Of a stretch of DNA of 48,857 nucleotides, positions 1 through 9,157 are shown piece by piece. Origin of the DNA: an uncultured Bacteroidales bacterium (GTDB lineage: Bacteria; Bacteroidota; Bacteroidia; Bacteroidales; Muribaculaceae); NCBI GenBank assembly GCA_902785925.1, contig CADAAI010000020.1, positions 1 through 48,857 on the forward strand, written 5' to 3'. The first letter of the stretch is position 1. Each line of letters starts with the position of its first letter. Position numbers and translations under genes: made by a program. The notes under the pieces were generated by a model that ran no database searches, was not told where the DNA came from, and was given only the letters and a program-made list of their open reading frames with translations.

Positions 1-1
1 G

Positions 2-229
2 TCGCACAGCAAGCGACTCGGAGTGAAACTTTTTGGTGGGCAATTCGCAAAGGCCGGTAACATCATCCGCCGTCAGCGCGGTACCGTTCACCGTCCAGGC
101 GCCAACGTTGGCATGGGCAAGGATCACACCTTGTATGCTCTCGTTGACGGAACAGTGGAGTTCCAGCATCGCGCTGGCCACACCTACGTTAACGTAGTGG
201 CAGCTCCACAGCAAAGCGAAGAAAACTAA
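2..229 (+). CDS. rpmA: 50S ribosomal protein L27, 3' part
   Basis: Ribosomal protein L27 binds near the peptidyl-transferase centre of the large subunit. The frame is open from the left edge (codons for [13 protein letters not shown] from position 2) and carries the L27 core [20 protein letters not shown], followed by a short Bacteroidetes-like tail. Only about the first 15 residues are missing; they lie outside the window, where rplU is the usual partner. The GTG at 23 is an internal valine codon, not a start. A strong terminator follows at 276-316. Confidence 0.97.
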   Translation, partial: SHSKRLGVKLFGGQFAKAGNIIRRQRGTVHRPGANVGMGKDHTLYALVDGTVEFQHRAGHTYVNVVAAPQQSEEN

Positions 230-275
230 GACATCAACTCATTGAGGCCATGCGCCTCACGAGACTCTAAAACGA

Positions 276-316
276 AATCATCGACCACAACAGTGTGGCC
301 GATGATTAATTTTTTT
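276..316 (+). terminator. Rho-independent terminator after rpmA
   Basis: AATCATCG-A-CCACA pairs with TGTGG-C-CGATGATT around an ACAG loop, with one A/C mismatch, and is followed by a T-rich run. It closes the L21/L27 operon. Confidence 0.9.
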
Positions 317-349
317 ATACCTCCCCCTCGGAGCAGCCTAAATTATGCA

Positions 350-538
350 TTATGAATTCTCCAAGGCTCGCTTGGTGTCGCGCTTGAAGCGTTTGCGCGA
401 GTACTGTTTCTTCGATTTGTGCACGCGGTGCGTAGCGACCCACTGCCCACCACCATTGCGATCCATCTGCTCGTCACGCGATATCATCTTGATGATCTTA
501 TCCATCGCATTGCTTTTTGTTATCTTCGATTTCTTCAT
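350..538 (-). CDS. small basic conserved hypothetical protein
   Basis: A 62-residue, strongly basic protein (many K and R, ending in a VHKSKKQYSRKRFKRDTKR stretch), with no signal peptide or membrane segment. The composition suggests nucleic-acid or ribosome binding, but that is inference. It lies convergent to rpmA. A TATATTTG box on the minus strand (663-670) would give a leader of about 120 nt. The plus-strand frame over the same bases (345-725) has no start context and an unlikely composition, so the minus strand is preferred. No function is recognised. Confidence 0.6.
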   Translation of the reverse strand: MKKSKITKSNAMDKIIKMISRDEQMDRNGGGQWVATHRVHKSKKQYSRKRFKRDTKRALENS

Positions 539-662
539 AGTTAAGCATTTAAATCATTCTTCTTTTAGCAAAAAACATGCCATCTTCTACACTCTTTCGA
601 AAAGGCCTGTCATGGATGTCGTGCAATACCATTATTTCCATAACTCAAAGTTTACTCTATTG

Positions 663-670
663 CAAATATA
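663..670 (-). promoter_or_regulatory. -7 box (TATATTTG) for the small basic protein gene
   Basis: It matches the Bacteroidetes -7 consensus TAnnTTTG on the minus strand in an AT-rich gap (539-815). No well-spaced -33 TTTG was found. Confidence 0.4.
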
Positions 671-735
671 CAAAAAAACCACCCCAAATAAATGCTTTAT
701 TTCTAAAAAATACACCTTAATATAATAAAAACCCG

Positions 736-743
736 TATATTTG
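736..743 (+). promoter_or_regulatory. -7 box (TATATTTG) for the BspA-like gene pair
   Basis: This TAnnTTTG match would give a leader of about 65 nt to the ATG at 816. It argues against the GTG at 777 being needed as a start. Confidence 0.5.
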
Positions 744-815
744 CGTTTAATTTTATAAGGCTAACTATGCCCTTTTGTGAACGAACACTATAAACGACAA
801 ATAACAACACACGAT

Positions 816-2810
816 ATGAAAAGATATTTACTTGCTATGGCGTTAATGGCCAGCACATTAATGGGATGGGCTCTTGAAGTGGAATGCACTCCTGGCAACC
901 TCGCTTCGCTAATCGACGACACTAGCATCACATCGCTCACCATCACAGGCGAGATGGATGCTCGTGACTTCAAGTTTATCACCGACAGCCTCGATGCTCT
1001 CACCACAGTCAACCTGTCGGGAGTAACCATCGTTGCCTACAGTGACCACAACAAGCCGCTGTTCAACAACGAGATAAACCATCCTGCCAACTGTATCCCT
1101 GCAATGGCATTCTTTGGCAAGAAAATCTCTCAAATAACTCTCCCAGCAAGCACTAAGGGTATTGGTATGGCGGCATTTGCTGGATGCAGCAATATCACAT
1201 CGTTTAATTTCCCCGCAGCCATCGATTCGATTGCTGCTTACGCGTTCTCGGCTACTAAGTTAAGCCAACTTAACCTGCCAGTCACTGTGAAAGCAATGGG
1301 CGAGGGTGCATTCTCCAAAATAACAACCCTCACCTCGGCCACTATTAATCCCACAAGCCCAATGGCAATAGCCAAGTGTGCCTTTGAGGGATGTACCAAT
1401 CTTACCAGCGTGACTCTAGGTCCCAATGTCAAAGCTATTGGTGACCGAGCATTTAAGGGCACAATCAATATTTCACAATTCAATTTTACCGGTGCCAACA
1501 ACATTACTCACATTGGCAAAGAAGCATTCTTGGGCTCAAAGGTCAGCAACTTCAACTTTGAGCAGGCTGCCGCACTCGACGGTGTTGACGATTGGGCCTT
1601 CGCACAGTCTAAGCAGACGAGTGCCTCAGCCTCAATTTTGGGTAAAGGTGCTTTCTACTATGCCGATCAGCTAACTTCATTCATCCCCGGCACAGTTTGC
1701 GACACAATCCCCGACTTCGCTTTTGCTGGAACAGCTATCACCAATAATGTGACCGAGAACCTTGAGAACCTGAGCTACATTGGCAAGTATGCTTTCTACA
1801 ACACTCCCGTTGTGGAACTCACACTGGCATCTAGCCTCCAGTACATTGGAACCATGGCAATGGCAGGCATGACCGAGCTAGAGAGGCTAACAAGCAAGGC
1901 AACCGAGGTTCCACAGCTGGGTGAAAATGTGTGGGCAGGTGTTAAGCAGGCTATGATTCCTCTCACCGTTCCTCAACAAAGCTATGACGCTTATAGTGTT
2001 GCCGACCAATGGAGCCGATTCCTCATACAGGGAGATGGACCTGATCACATCTATGGCGATGTCAACCTTGACGGACATATCACTGCAGCCGACGTCACTG
2101 CTATCTATAACGTAATTTTAGGTCTATCATACGAATTTGAAGCTACTGCCGACGTCAATCAAGATGGATCTATCACTGCAGCCGACGTCACTGCCGTTTA
2201 CAACATTATCCTTGGCACCAGCAAAGCGCCTGTACGCATTGCTCCTGTTTCATTCGACAACGATAAGGTGAGCTCACAAGACTTCATTATCGAGACAGGA
2301 ATGAGCCACAATATGAGCATCGATCTTAGCAGCGATGCAGAGTTCTCGGCAATGCAGCTCGACCTCACTTTACCACAAGGACTCTCTATCGACAATGTGG
2401 CAACAACCACTCGCACTCGCGGCATGAGTATGGGCTACAACGAGATTGAACCTGGCAAGTGGAGAATATTGCTGCACAACGCAACTGCCATGAACGGCAA
2501 CGAGGGCACTATTCTTGACATCACTGTCAAGGCCGACGATTCATTCGGCGGCAACGATGTAATCATCATTGACAACATCATCGCCGTTGAGCCTTGCGAG
2601 CAATCTCACCTAATCAACGCCATCACTGTTGGGGTGGGCAACACCACAGGAGTTAAGGATATTAACATCGACAATAATCCTAACGGTCCTGTCAATGTCT
2701 ACAACATGAATGGACAACTCTTGCGCTCTAATGTCGCCCGCGACCAAGCAACTCAAGGACTGCCTGCTGGCATCTACATCGTTGGTGGCAAAAAAGTAAT
2801 AATCAGATAA
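816..2810 (+). CDS. secreted BspA-like leucine-rich repeat protein with dockerin, cohesin-like domain and T9SS tail
   Basis: A surface or secreted protein of 664 residues from the ATG at 816, where a signal peptide (MKRYLLAMALMASTLMGWA) begins; an upstream in-frame GTG at 777 is less likely. Residues about 80-390 are BspA/LRR_5 repeats (AFAGCSNIT, AFEGCTNLTSVTLGPNVKAIG and similar). About 415-475 are two dockerin calcium-loop repeats (GDVNLDGHITAADVTAIYNV and ADVNQDGSITAADVTAVYNI). About 485-615 form a beta-rich cohesin-like domain. The last 40 residues (VNVYNMNGQLL...GLPAGIYIVGGKKVIIR) are a type IX secretion sorting tail. The cargo or partner is unknown; adhesion or complex assembly is inferred. 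A close paralogue follows 41 nt downstream. Confidence 0.85.
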   Translation: MKRYLLAMALMASTLMGWALEVECTPGNLASLIDDTSITSLTITGEMDARDFKFITDSLDALTTVNLSGVTIVAYSDHNKPLFNNEINHPANCIPAMAFFGKKISQITLPASTKGIGMAAFAGCSNITSFNFPAAIDSIAAYAFSATKLSQLNLPVTVKAMGEGAFSKITTLTSATINPTSPMAIAKCAFEGCTNLTSVTLGPNVKAIGDRAFKGTINISQFNFTGANNITHIGKEAFLGSKVSNFNFEQAAALDGVDDWAFAQSKQTSASASILGKGAFYYADQLTSFIPGTVCDTIPDFAFAGTAITNNVTENLENLSYIGKYAFYNTPVVELTLASSLQYIGTMAMAGMTELERLTSKATEVPQLGENVWAGVKQAMIPLTVPQQSYDAYSVADQWSRFLIQGDGPDHIYGDVNLDGHITAADVTAIYNVILGLSYEFEATADVNQDGSITAADVTAVYNIILGTSKAPVRIAPVSFDNDKVSSQDFIIETGMSHNMSIDLSSDAEFSAMQLDLTLPQGLSIDNVATTTRTRGMSMGYNEIEPGKWRILLHNATAMNGNEGTILDITVKADDSFGGNDVIIIDNIIAVEPCEQSHLINAITVGVGNTTGVKDINIDNNPNGPVNVYNMNGQLLRSNVARDQATQGLPAGIYIVGGKKVIIR

Positions 2811-2851
2811 CCAACTCCGTCACTAAAATCTGACTTCTGACATACGGACCA

Positions 2852-4864
2852 ATGCTTAAAAAGCTATATATATTAATCCTCGTGATTTGTGCCTCCATGC
2901 AGGCTCATGCAATCACGGTGGAATCTACTGCTGGCAAATTATCGACTCTGGTAACCGACCACAACGTTACGGCACTCACTGTAACGGGACACATCGACGC
3001 TAGAGACTTCAAATTCATTACCGACAACCTCGAGAAACTTAAGATTCTCGACCTCTCTGGCGTGACTATCGATGCCTATTCCAGCACACTCGACGACCAA
3101 CTAATTGCCGGCGACTACACGTTTGCACAAAACACCCTACCTTACTGTGCACTCACTGGTATGGTAACGCTAGAGTCACTCAGCCTGCCATCCAACCTCA
3201 CAGCTATCGACTACGCGGCTCTGGCTGGGTGCTCGGCACTCACTTCAATCTCTTTACCATCACACCTCAAGGTGATTGGCGATGATGCGTTTAACTCATG
3301 TAAAGCCATTACGCAAATCGATATTAATAAAGCACTCAATCACTTGGGCAACAATGCATTTGCCCACTGCACAGGTCTCACCCACCTCATCATCAACACC
3401 AATGAACCGATATCAATTGGTAACGATGCGTTTGCCGAATGTATAAATCTCGCCCACGTGACATTAGGTCCTAACGTCACAGCTATCGGCGACGGCGCTT
3501 TCAATGGCTGCGCAGCCCTCACTAAAATCAACTTTTTGGATGGCTCGCAACTCGAGGACATTGGCGACAAAGCATTCTACAACTCGGCAATCAACAAGAT
3601 GAACTTTGCAGCAACACCGCTTCTTAAGCATCTGGGTGCATGGGCTCTTGCACGCACTCAGATCTCCAGTTTCTCGCTGCCGGCCCATGTCAAGCGACTT
3701 GATGAAGGTGTGCTATTCTATAATACACTTCTCACTTCTCTTGAGTTGCCTAAAACGCTCACCTATCTGCCCGACTATATGCTCGCAGGATGCGACAAAA
3801 TCAATGGGGCACCATTTATGACGCTCAACTTGGGAAACATTGGCGACTTCGCAATCTACAACCAGTCACAGCACTCATCAATCACCGTCCCCTATCAAGT
3901 TTATTATATTGGTTCCCAGGCCATGGCAGGTATGACTGGACTCAACGAAATCACCAGTGAGCCACGTCAAGTGCCCGAACTAGGCGAGAACGTATGGGCT
4001 GGCATCAACCAAAGTAGAGTCAAGCTCAACGTTAGCAACGAGAGCATCAACGACTATAGTGTTGCCGACCAGTGGATGAACTTCATCATTGGAGAGGCGC
4101 AACTCAGGGGTGACATCAACAGCGACGGATTTGTCAACACACTTGATGCCACAAGTGAGAGGTCATATATCCTCGATGGCAACACACAAGGCATCAACAC
4201 TAGTCTAACCGATGTAAACGGCGACGGAAACGTTAATGTGGGCGATATTGTTTCTATCTACAATATCATCAACGGCACTGAGCCTTTCGACAAACCCTAC
4301 CACACCTACTTCAGCGACATTATCGATGGCAACGGAAAACCAACTGTTGGCAACAATGTCGCACTCGACATCATTCTCGACAACACCATCAACTACACTG
4401 CATTCCAGTTCGACATAGAAACACCAAGCTACGTCTCTGTCAGCAGTGCAACTCTCTCAGGACGTTGCGTGGGACATGACATTTTCCTCAAGCAGGTGAG
4501 TCCCAACCACTTTAGGATTATGAGTTACTCGCCTGCTGGCGACGACATCGAGGGATATGAGGGTGTATTACTCACACTCAACATATCAAGTACACAACCT
4601 ATTGGCTCTAACGACAAAATCGACCTCAAGGAAATACTCTTTGCCAATAATCAGGAAGTAGTTTACAAGCGCGACAACCGCACGCTCAACTTGTTGGGCA
4701 CCACAGCAATCGACAACATCACAGTCGATGAGAGTGATAGGCCAGTCAACGTCTACAACACTCAAGGTCAACTCTTAAGACAGGGAGTGCCTGCATCAAC
4801 AGCAACGCAAGACCTACCTTCTGGCATCTACATCGTCGGCAACAAGAAAGTCTTCGTAAGATAA
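2852..4864 (+). CDS. second secreted BspA-like protein with dockerin, cohesin-like domain and T9SS tail
   Basis: This is a 670-residue paralogue of the gene before it, with the same layout. A signal peptide (MLKKLYILILVICASMQAHA) is followed by BspA LRR_5 repeats at about 95-390, a dockerin pair at about 415-475, a cohesin-like domain at about 485-620 and a type IX sorting tail ending in GIYIVGNKKVFVR. The first dockerin repeat (GDINSDGFVNTLDATSERSY) departs from consensus after the calcium loop, while the second (DVNGDGNVNVGDIVSIYNII) is intact. The two genes probably arose by tandem duplication and share a transcript that ends at the terminator at 4886-4930. Confidence 0.85.
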   Translation: MLKKLYILILVICASMQAHAITVESTAGKLSTLVTDHNVTALTVTGHIDARDFKFITDNLEKLKILDLSGVTIDAYSSTLDDQLIAGDYTFAQNTLPYCALTGMVTLESLSLPSNLTAIDYAALAGCSALTSISLPSHLKVIGDDAFNSCKAITQIDINKALNHLGNNAFAHCTGLTHLIINTNEPISIGNDAFAECINLAHVTLGPNVTAIGDGAFNGCAALTKINFLDGSQLEDIGDKAFYNSAINKMNFAATPLLKHLGAWALARTQISSFSLPAHVKRLDEGVLFYNTLLTSLELPKTLTYLPDYMLAGCDKINGAPFMTLNLGNIGDFAIYNQSQHSSITVPYQVYYIGSQAMAGMTGLNEITSEPRQVPELGENVWAGINQSRVKLNVSNESINDYSVADQWMNFIIGEAQLRGDINSDGFVNTLDATSERSYILDGNTQGINTSLTDVNGDGNVNVGDIVSIYNIINGTEPFDKPYHTYFSDIIDGNGKPTVGNNVALDIILDNTINYTAFQFDIETPSYVSVSSATLSGRCVGHDIFLKQVSPNHFRIMSYSPAGDDIEGYEGVLLTLNISSTQPIGSNDKIDLKEILFANNQEVVYKRDNRTLNLLGTTAIDNITVDESDRPVNVYNTQGQLLRQGVPASTATQDLPSGIYIVGNKKVFVR

Positions 4865-4885
4865 CTATCATTAAATAATAGAACT

Positions 4886-4930
4886 TAAGTGGGCTAAAGT
4901 GGAAAACACACTTCAGCCCACTTATTTTTT
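4886..4930 (+). terminator. Rho-independent terminator after the BspA-like pair
   Basis: TAAGTGGGCT pairs with AGCCCACTTA, enclosing an inner AAGTG/CACTT helix, and is followed by a T run. Confidence 0.9.
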
Positions 4931-5004
4931 CCCTCATCCATTCCCCCTCATGACCACAGCAAGTGATAAATGAAAATTTATTTTATTATATAAAGTTTTA
5001 TTAT

Positions 5005-5012
5005 TACTTTTG
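5005..5012 (+). promoter_or_regulatory. -7 box (TACTTTTG) for the trmB operon
   Basis: A TAnnTTTG match lies 67 nt before the trmB ATG and downstream of a terminator, so a new transcript is expected to begin here. Confidence 0.55.
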
Positions 5013-5079
5013 CATGTTGTAACCATTAGCTAATAAGAACTCTCAATCATAATTGTCAACTCCACTCTGCCACTGATAT

Positions 5080-5856
5080 ATGGGAAAGAACAAACTCAAA
5101 AAATTTGCCGATATGGAAACGTTTTCTTGCGTTTTCCAGTATCCTTTTGCCAAGCTCCAAGAGGGGCCTTTTCCCTTAAAGGGCAAATGGAACGAGCAAT
5201 ATTTTCACAACACCAATCCCATTGTGCTGGAGCTTGGATGCGGCAAGGGTGAATATGCCGTGGGATTAGGCAAGAAGTTCCCAAACAAGAACTACATTGG
5301 TATTGACATCAAAGGAGCTCGCATGTGGACAGGCGCCAAACGGGTTGAGCAAGAAAGCATTAACAACGTTGCATTTCTGCGTACGAGCATTGAGCTAATC
5401 GACCAGTTCTTTGAGCCTGGCGAGGTATCCGAAATTTGGATTACTTTTCCTGACCCACAAATGAAGAATGCCAACAAGCGTCTCACTGGAACGCGATTCC
5501 TGAACAACTACCGCAAGATTCTGGTGCCTGACGGTCTCATCCACCTCAAGACCGACAGTCCTTTCCTCTACACCTACACTCACGAGCTCACACGACTTAA
5601 CGGTCTAAACACCGTAGTCGATACCGATAACCTCTATGCTAGTGGTCTTGCTAACGACATCCTCGAGATCAAGACACACTACGAGATGCAGTGGTTGCAA
5701 CGAGGTCTCACCATCAAGTACATTAGCTTCCACCTTCCACAAGAGGGTGAACTGCTAGAGCCTGAAATCGACATCGAGCGTGACACCTACCGTAGCTACG
5801 GACGAGGAGAAATCCAAATGCCACAGATTTTTGACAATAACAAATCACAAGAATAA
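5080..5856 (+). CDS. trmB: tRNA (guanine-N7-)-methyltransferase
   Basis: It methylates N7 of G46 in the tRNA variable loop using S-adenosylmethionine, in the cytoplasm. The 258-residue protein has the SAM-binding loop [15 protein letters not shown] at about 49-63, the acidic end of strand 2 ([12 protein letters not shown]), the family hallmark [20 protein letters not shown] at about 125-144, and the C-terminal YEMQWLQRG / Y(I)SF block. It is the first gene of a run with mrp 19 nt downstream. Confidence 0.95.
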   Translation: MGKNKLKKFADMETFSCVFQYPFAKLQEGPFPLKGKWNEQYFHNTNPIVLELGCGKGEYAVGLGKKFPNKNYIGIDIKGARMWTGAKRVEQESINNVAFLRTSIELIDQFFEPGEVSEIWITFPDPQMKNANKRLTGTRFLNNYRKILVPDGLIHLKTDSPFLYTYTHELTRLNGLNTVVDTDNLYASGLANDILEIKTHYEMQWLQRGLTIKYISFHLPQEGELLEPEIDIERDTYRSYGRGEIQMPQIFDNNKSQE

Positions 5857-5875
5857 CAAAACCTAAAACTGAATT

Positions 5876-6982
5876 ATGACTGAACTTTATCCATCACTAA
5901 TACTTGATGCTCTTCGCACAGTGCGTTATCCGGGCACAGGCAAGGACATTGTCACCATGGGAATGGTTGAGGATGATATCCGCATCGACGGTAACCGTGT
6001 GTCGTTCTCACTAATCTTCCCAAAAAAGACCGACCCATTTATCAAATCTATCGTCAAAGCTAGCGAGGTGGCCATCAATACCTATATTAGCCCTGAAGTG
6101 GAGATTAAGGGAAACATTGCCATCAAGAGCCCCGACCCCGAGGCTAAACCAAAAACCAACGAGCCGCTACCAGGCGTGAAGAACATCATCGGTGTCTCAA
6201 GCGGCAAGGGTGGCGTAGGCAAGTCGACAGTAGCCTGCAATCTCGCTGTGGCACTGGCTCAGCAGGGATACCGTGTGGGACTGCTTGATGCCGACATCTT
6301 CGGCCCTTCTATTCCCAAGATGCTGGGCATTGAGGACGAACAACTCTATATGGAGGAGGTGGACGGACAAAAACTAATAGTTCCGGCCGAGAAATATGGC
6401 GTGAAGGTGCTTTCCATTGGTTTTGTGGTAAGCAAGGATCAAGCGGTACTGTGGCGTGGAGCTATGGCAAGCAATGCCCTTAAGCAACTCATCACCGAGG
6501 CCAATTGGGGCGAGCTAGACTACTTCATCATCGACATGCCACCAGGCACTAGCGACATTCACCTCACCCTGGTACAGACTCTCGCCATCACAGGCGCTAT
6601 CGTTGTGACTACTCCACAGGAGGTCGCACTAGCCGATGCTCGCAAGGGCGTATCGATGTTTATGGGAGAGCATGTCAACGTTCCGGTGCTTGGCATCGTT
6701 GAGAACATGTCGTGGTTCACTCCTGCTGCTCATCCCGACGAGAAATACTATATCTTCGGGCGCGATGGTGGCAAGAATCTCGCCGAAGCCCTAAACGTGA
6801 AGTTGCTTGGCCAGATTCCTCTTGTTGCCACAATTTGCAAAGGAGGCGATGACGGTGTACCTGTAATTCTCGAGAATTCCGTTTCAGGAGTTGCGTTCCT
6901 CAAACTCGCCACAGCCGTTGCCGAGGCCATCGACCACCGCAACGCCACTCTCCCTCCCACTAAGCGTGTAATAACTCATTAA
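5876..6982 (+). CDS. Mrp/ApbC family P-loop iron-sulfur carrier ATPase
   Basis: A 368-residue protein of the Mrp/NBP35 family, which carries and inserts Fe-S clusters. Residues 1-85 are a MIP18/DUF59 domain. The deviant Walker A GKGGVGKS is at 110-117, followed by the GLLDADIFGPSIPKMLG and IIDMPPGTSD blocks. Most family members have a CxxC pair after the ENMS motif that holds the cluster at the dimer interface. Here that stretch reads ENMSWFTPAAHPDEKYYIFG and has no cysteine. From memory this is common in Bacteroidetes homologues, so cluster handling may differ. It is co-transcribed with trmB and the M48 gene. Confidence 0.9.
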   Translation: MTELYPSLILDALRTVRYPGTGKDIVTMGMVEDDIRIDGNRVSFSLIFPKKTDPFIKSIVKASEVAINTYISPEVEIKGNIAIKSPDPEAKPKTNEPLPGVKNIIGVSSGKGGVGKSTVACNLAVALAQQGYRVGLLDADIFGPSIPKMLGIEDEQLYMEEVDGQKLIVPAEKYGVKVLSIGFVVSKDQAVLWRGAMASNALKQLITEANWGELDYFIIDMPPGTSDIHLTLVQTLAITGAIVVTTPQEVALADARKGVSMFMGEHVNVPVLGIVENMSWFTPAAHPDEKYYIFGRDGGKNLAEALNVKLLGQIPLVATICKGGDDGVPVILENSVSGVAFLKLATAVAEAIDHRNATLPPTKRVITH

Positions 6983-7006
6983 CAACCACATAAAAACATC
7001 ACATTT

Positions 7007-7906
7007 ATGAAAAAGATCTTTTTACTTTCAGCAATGGTTGCAGTGCTCTTGACCGCCTGCAACAAGGTGCCCATCTCGGGACGTAACCAGTTGAACCTCG
7101 TTTCCGACAGCGAAGTGCTCCAAGCAAGTCTCGCATCCTATAAGGAATATATGGGCAAAGCTACCAAGTCGACCGAAACCGTGAAAAGCGCTCAAGTTAC
7201 TCGCGTAGGACAGAAAATCGCTGCTGCTACCGAGGCTTATCTTAACGCCAACGGCATGAGTGACCAAGTGAAAAACTTCGCATGGGAATTCAACCTGGTT
7301 AAAGACTCTCAACTCAACGCTTTCTGTATGCCTGGCGGCAAAATCGTGGTTTACGAGGGCATTATGAATATTGTGGGCAGTGACGACGAACTGGCAGTGG
7401 TACTCGGTCACGAAGTAGCTCACGCTGTAGCTAAGCATAGCAATGAGCGTTTAAGCCAGCAGAAGGCTCTGGAATATGGTGGTGCTATTCTTGGTGCTAT
7501 CACTCAAAATGCAAGCCAATCTACTCAAAGCCTTGCAAATACAGTGTTTGGACTTGGTGCCAACTATGGTGTAATGCTTCCCTTCTCGCGCAAACATGAG
7601 ACCGAAGCCGACAACATTGGACTGGTGCTGATGACTATTGCAGGCTATAACCCTGACTGTGCTCTCACTTTCTGGCAGAAAATGAGTGCTGGCAGCACCA
7701 ACACAAAGGCTGAGTTCATGAGCACTCACCCAAGTGACGCCACTCGCATTGCAAACCTGCAGAAGCAAATTCCTTCGGTGAAGCAGAAGTATGGTGCCTA
7801 CATCCAGACAACACAACAAGCTCCAGCCACTTCTACTTCTTCCACCAAGAAGTCAACCACTACCAAGAAGTCAACTTCAACAAAGAAGACTAGCAAGAAG
7901 AGATAA
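7007..7906 (+). CDS. M48 family metallopeptidase lipoprotein
   Basis: A lipoprotein of 299 residues with lipobox LLTAC (Cys18), probably in the periplasm or outer membrane. Its zinc site is HEVAH at 135-139, with a third ligand expected in the HETEADNIGL block at about 197. Such proteins (YggG/LoiP/BepA relatives) act in envelope protein quality control. The last 35 residues are a low-complexity Thr/Ser/Lys tail that may contact the cell wall or nucleic acid; its role is unknown. It follows mrp by 24 nt. Confidence 0.9.
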   Translation: MKKIFLLSAMVAVLLTACNKVPISGRNQLNLVSDSEVLQASLASYKEYMGKATKSTETVKSAQVTRVGQKIAAATEAYLNANGMSDQVKNFAWEFNLVKDSQLNAFCMPGGKIVVYEGIMNIVGSDDELAVVLGHEVAHAVAKHSNERLSQQKALEYGGAILGAITQNASQSTQSLANTVFGLGANYGVMLPFSRKHETEADNIGLVLMTIAGYNPDCALTFWQKMSAGSTNTKAEFMSTHPSDATRIANLQKQIPSVKQKYGAYIQTTQQAPATSTSSTKKSTTTKKSTSTKKTSKKR

Positions 7907-7930
7907 TGCTTGTTATTCTCTTATCCTACC

Positions 7931-7966
7931 ACAAGTGTGCCCAAGCAACACCTTGAGCACACTTGT
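7931..7966 (+). terminator. long stem-loop after the M48 gene
   Basis: ACAAGTGTGC-C-CAAG pairs with CTTG-A-GCACACTTGT around a 6-nt loop. Only a weak T run follows, so partial termination or mRNA processing between the M48 and amidase genes is likely. Confidence 0.65.
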
Positions 7967-8000
7967 TTGCTAATTAAAAAGAAACCACAACACTATAATC

Positions 8001-9152
8001 ATGAAAAAATTTCTCCTCTTTACTTGCATCCTAGCTATAACTGCCAGTATGGCAATAGCCAAAGGGCTCAAAGGAAAAGTCATATATGTGAACCCTGGAC
8101 ATGGGGGATGGACTGTAAACGACCGTCCACATGCAACCATCAACTATGAGGCTATGGACACCATGAGTTTTTTTGAGTCTAAGACTTGCCTGTGGAAGGC
8201 GCTGGAACTGCGCGACCGCCTCAAGGCTGCTGGAGCCAAAGTAATAATGTCTAGGACAACCAACGGGTGGGTGTCGGAAGGCGACAAAAACATCACTCGC
8301 AACGACCGCTACGAGACCTACGACGATGGCACAGGACAGCAGCAACTCATAACGCTCTTCAAGATTGCAAGCCAAGTCGACTCTATTAACCCCGACTATT
8401 TCATCGCCTTGCACAGTAATGCTACTGGTGGTGGCGACGGCAAGAAGGTGAACTATCTGCTCTACATGTACCGTGGAGAGACTGGAAAGGACTATGCTCC
8501 AGGCAGTATCGACCGTGCAAGGGTGGCATTCCCCTATGTCTATGACAACCCGCTCACAGTATGGACTTCGCCCGACACTAGCCGATACATCGCTGGCGAC
8601 CTCACTTGGATGGGCGGCACACCACCGGGCACGCCCAATGCTCTAGGCTATACTGGGTGGCTCGCCGTGCTCAAGCACAAGGTGCCCAGCTTCCTTGTCG
8701 AGGGTTCTTTCCATAGTTATCAGCCAGAACGACAGCGACTCATGAACCGCGACTACTGCCGCATGGAGGGCATTCGCCACTTCCGTGGCATTAATGCTTG
8801 GTTTGGAGGTAAACCTGAGAAGCATGGCTACATAGCCGGAACCATCAAGAGCGCCGACGAGACGTTTACCGACTCGCTCTATAACTACAAGGAGGGTACC
8901 GACGACCAGTGGAAACCCATCAACGGCGCAATAGTCTATCTGCTCGATAAGCACAACGTGCGCATCCGCCACTACCGTGTCGACAATGAGTACAACGGTT
9001 TCTTTGGTTTCTTCTATCTCAAGCCCGGCAAGTACACGCTCATCTACGACGCACCAGGCTACGAGACTCGCACCGAGCAGGTCGAGGTGAAACGCGACCG
9101 CACCACCTACTGCATGCCACGCCTTCACCGCTACCACTACGACATCCAGTAA
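8001..9152 (+). CDS. N-acetylmuramoyl-L-alanine amidase (Amidase_3) with C-terminal regulatory-like beta domain
   Basis: A predicted periplasmic zinc amidase that cuts the bond between MurNAc and the stem peptide of peptidoglycan. A signal peptide covers residues 1-20. Visible elements are the first zinc histidine in YVNPGHGG (about 30-37), a Glu near FFESKTCLW, the second histidine in FIALHSNA (about 134-141), and the catalytic Glu in FLVEGSFHS (about 233). Residues about 275-375 (GYIAGTIKSADE...FFYLKPGKYTLIYDAPGYET) form a carboxypeptidase-regulatory-like beta sandwich. There is an unusually long insert between the zinc motifs, which may occlude the site. The next gene starts 5 nt downstream. 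Confidence 0.88.
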   Translation: MKKFLLFTCILAITASMAIAKGLKGKVIYVNPGHGGWTVNDRPHATINYEAMDTMSFFESKTCLWKALELRDRLKAAGAKVIMSRTTNGWVSEGDKNITRNDRYETYDDGTGQQQLITLFKIASQVDSINPDYFIALHSNATGGGDGKKVNYLLYMYRGETGKDYAPGSIDRARVAFPYVYDNPLTVWTSPDTSRYIAGDLTWMGGTPPGTPNALGYTGWLAVLKHKVPSFLVEGSFHSYQPERQRLMNRDYCRMEGIRHFRGINAWFGGKPEKHGYIAGTIKSADETFTDSLYNYKEGTDDQWKPINGAIVYLLDKHNVRIRHYRVDNEYNGFFGFFYLKPGKYTLIYDAPGYETRTEQVEVKRDRTTYCMPRLHRYHYDIQ

Positions 9153-9157
9153 CTTAG

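Noticed and set aside
345..725. 126-residue plus-strand frame after rpmA
   Set aside because: It runs antisense to the small basic protein gene and then through AT-rich intergenic sequence; composition is not protein-like.
777..815. GTG start for the first BspA-like gene
   Set aside because: The extra 13 residues precede a normal signal peptide that begins at the ATG at 816.
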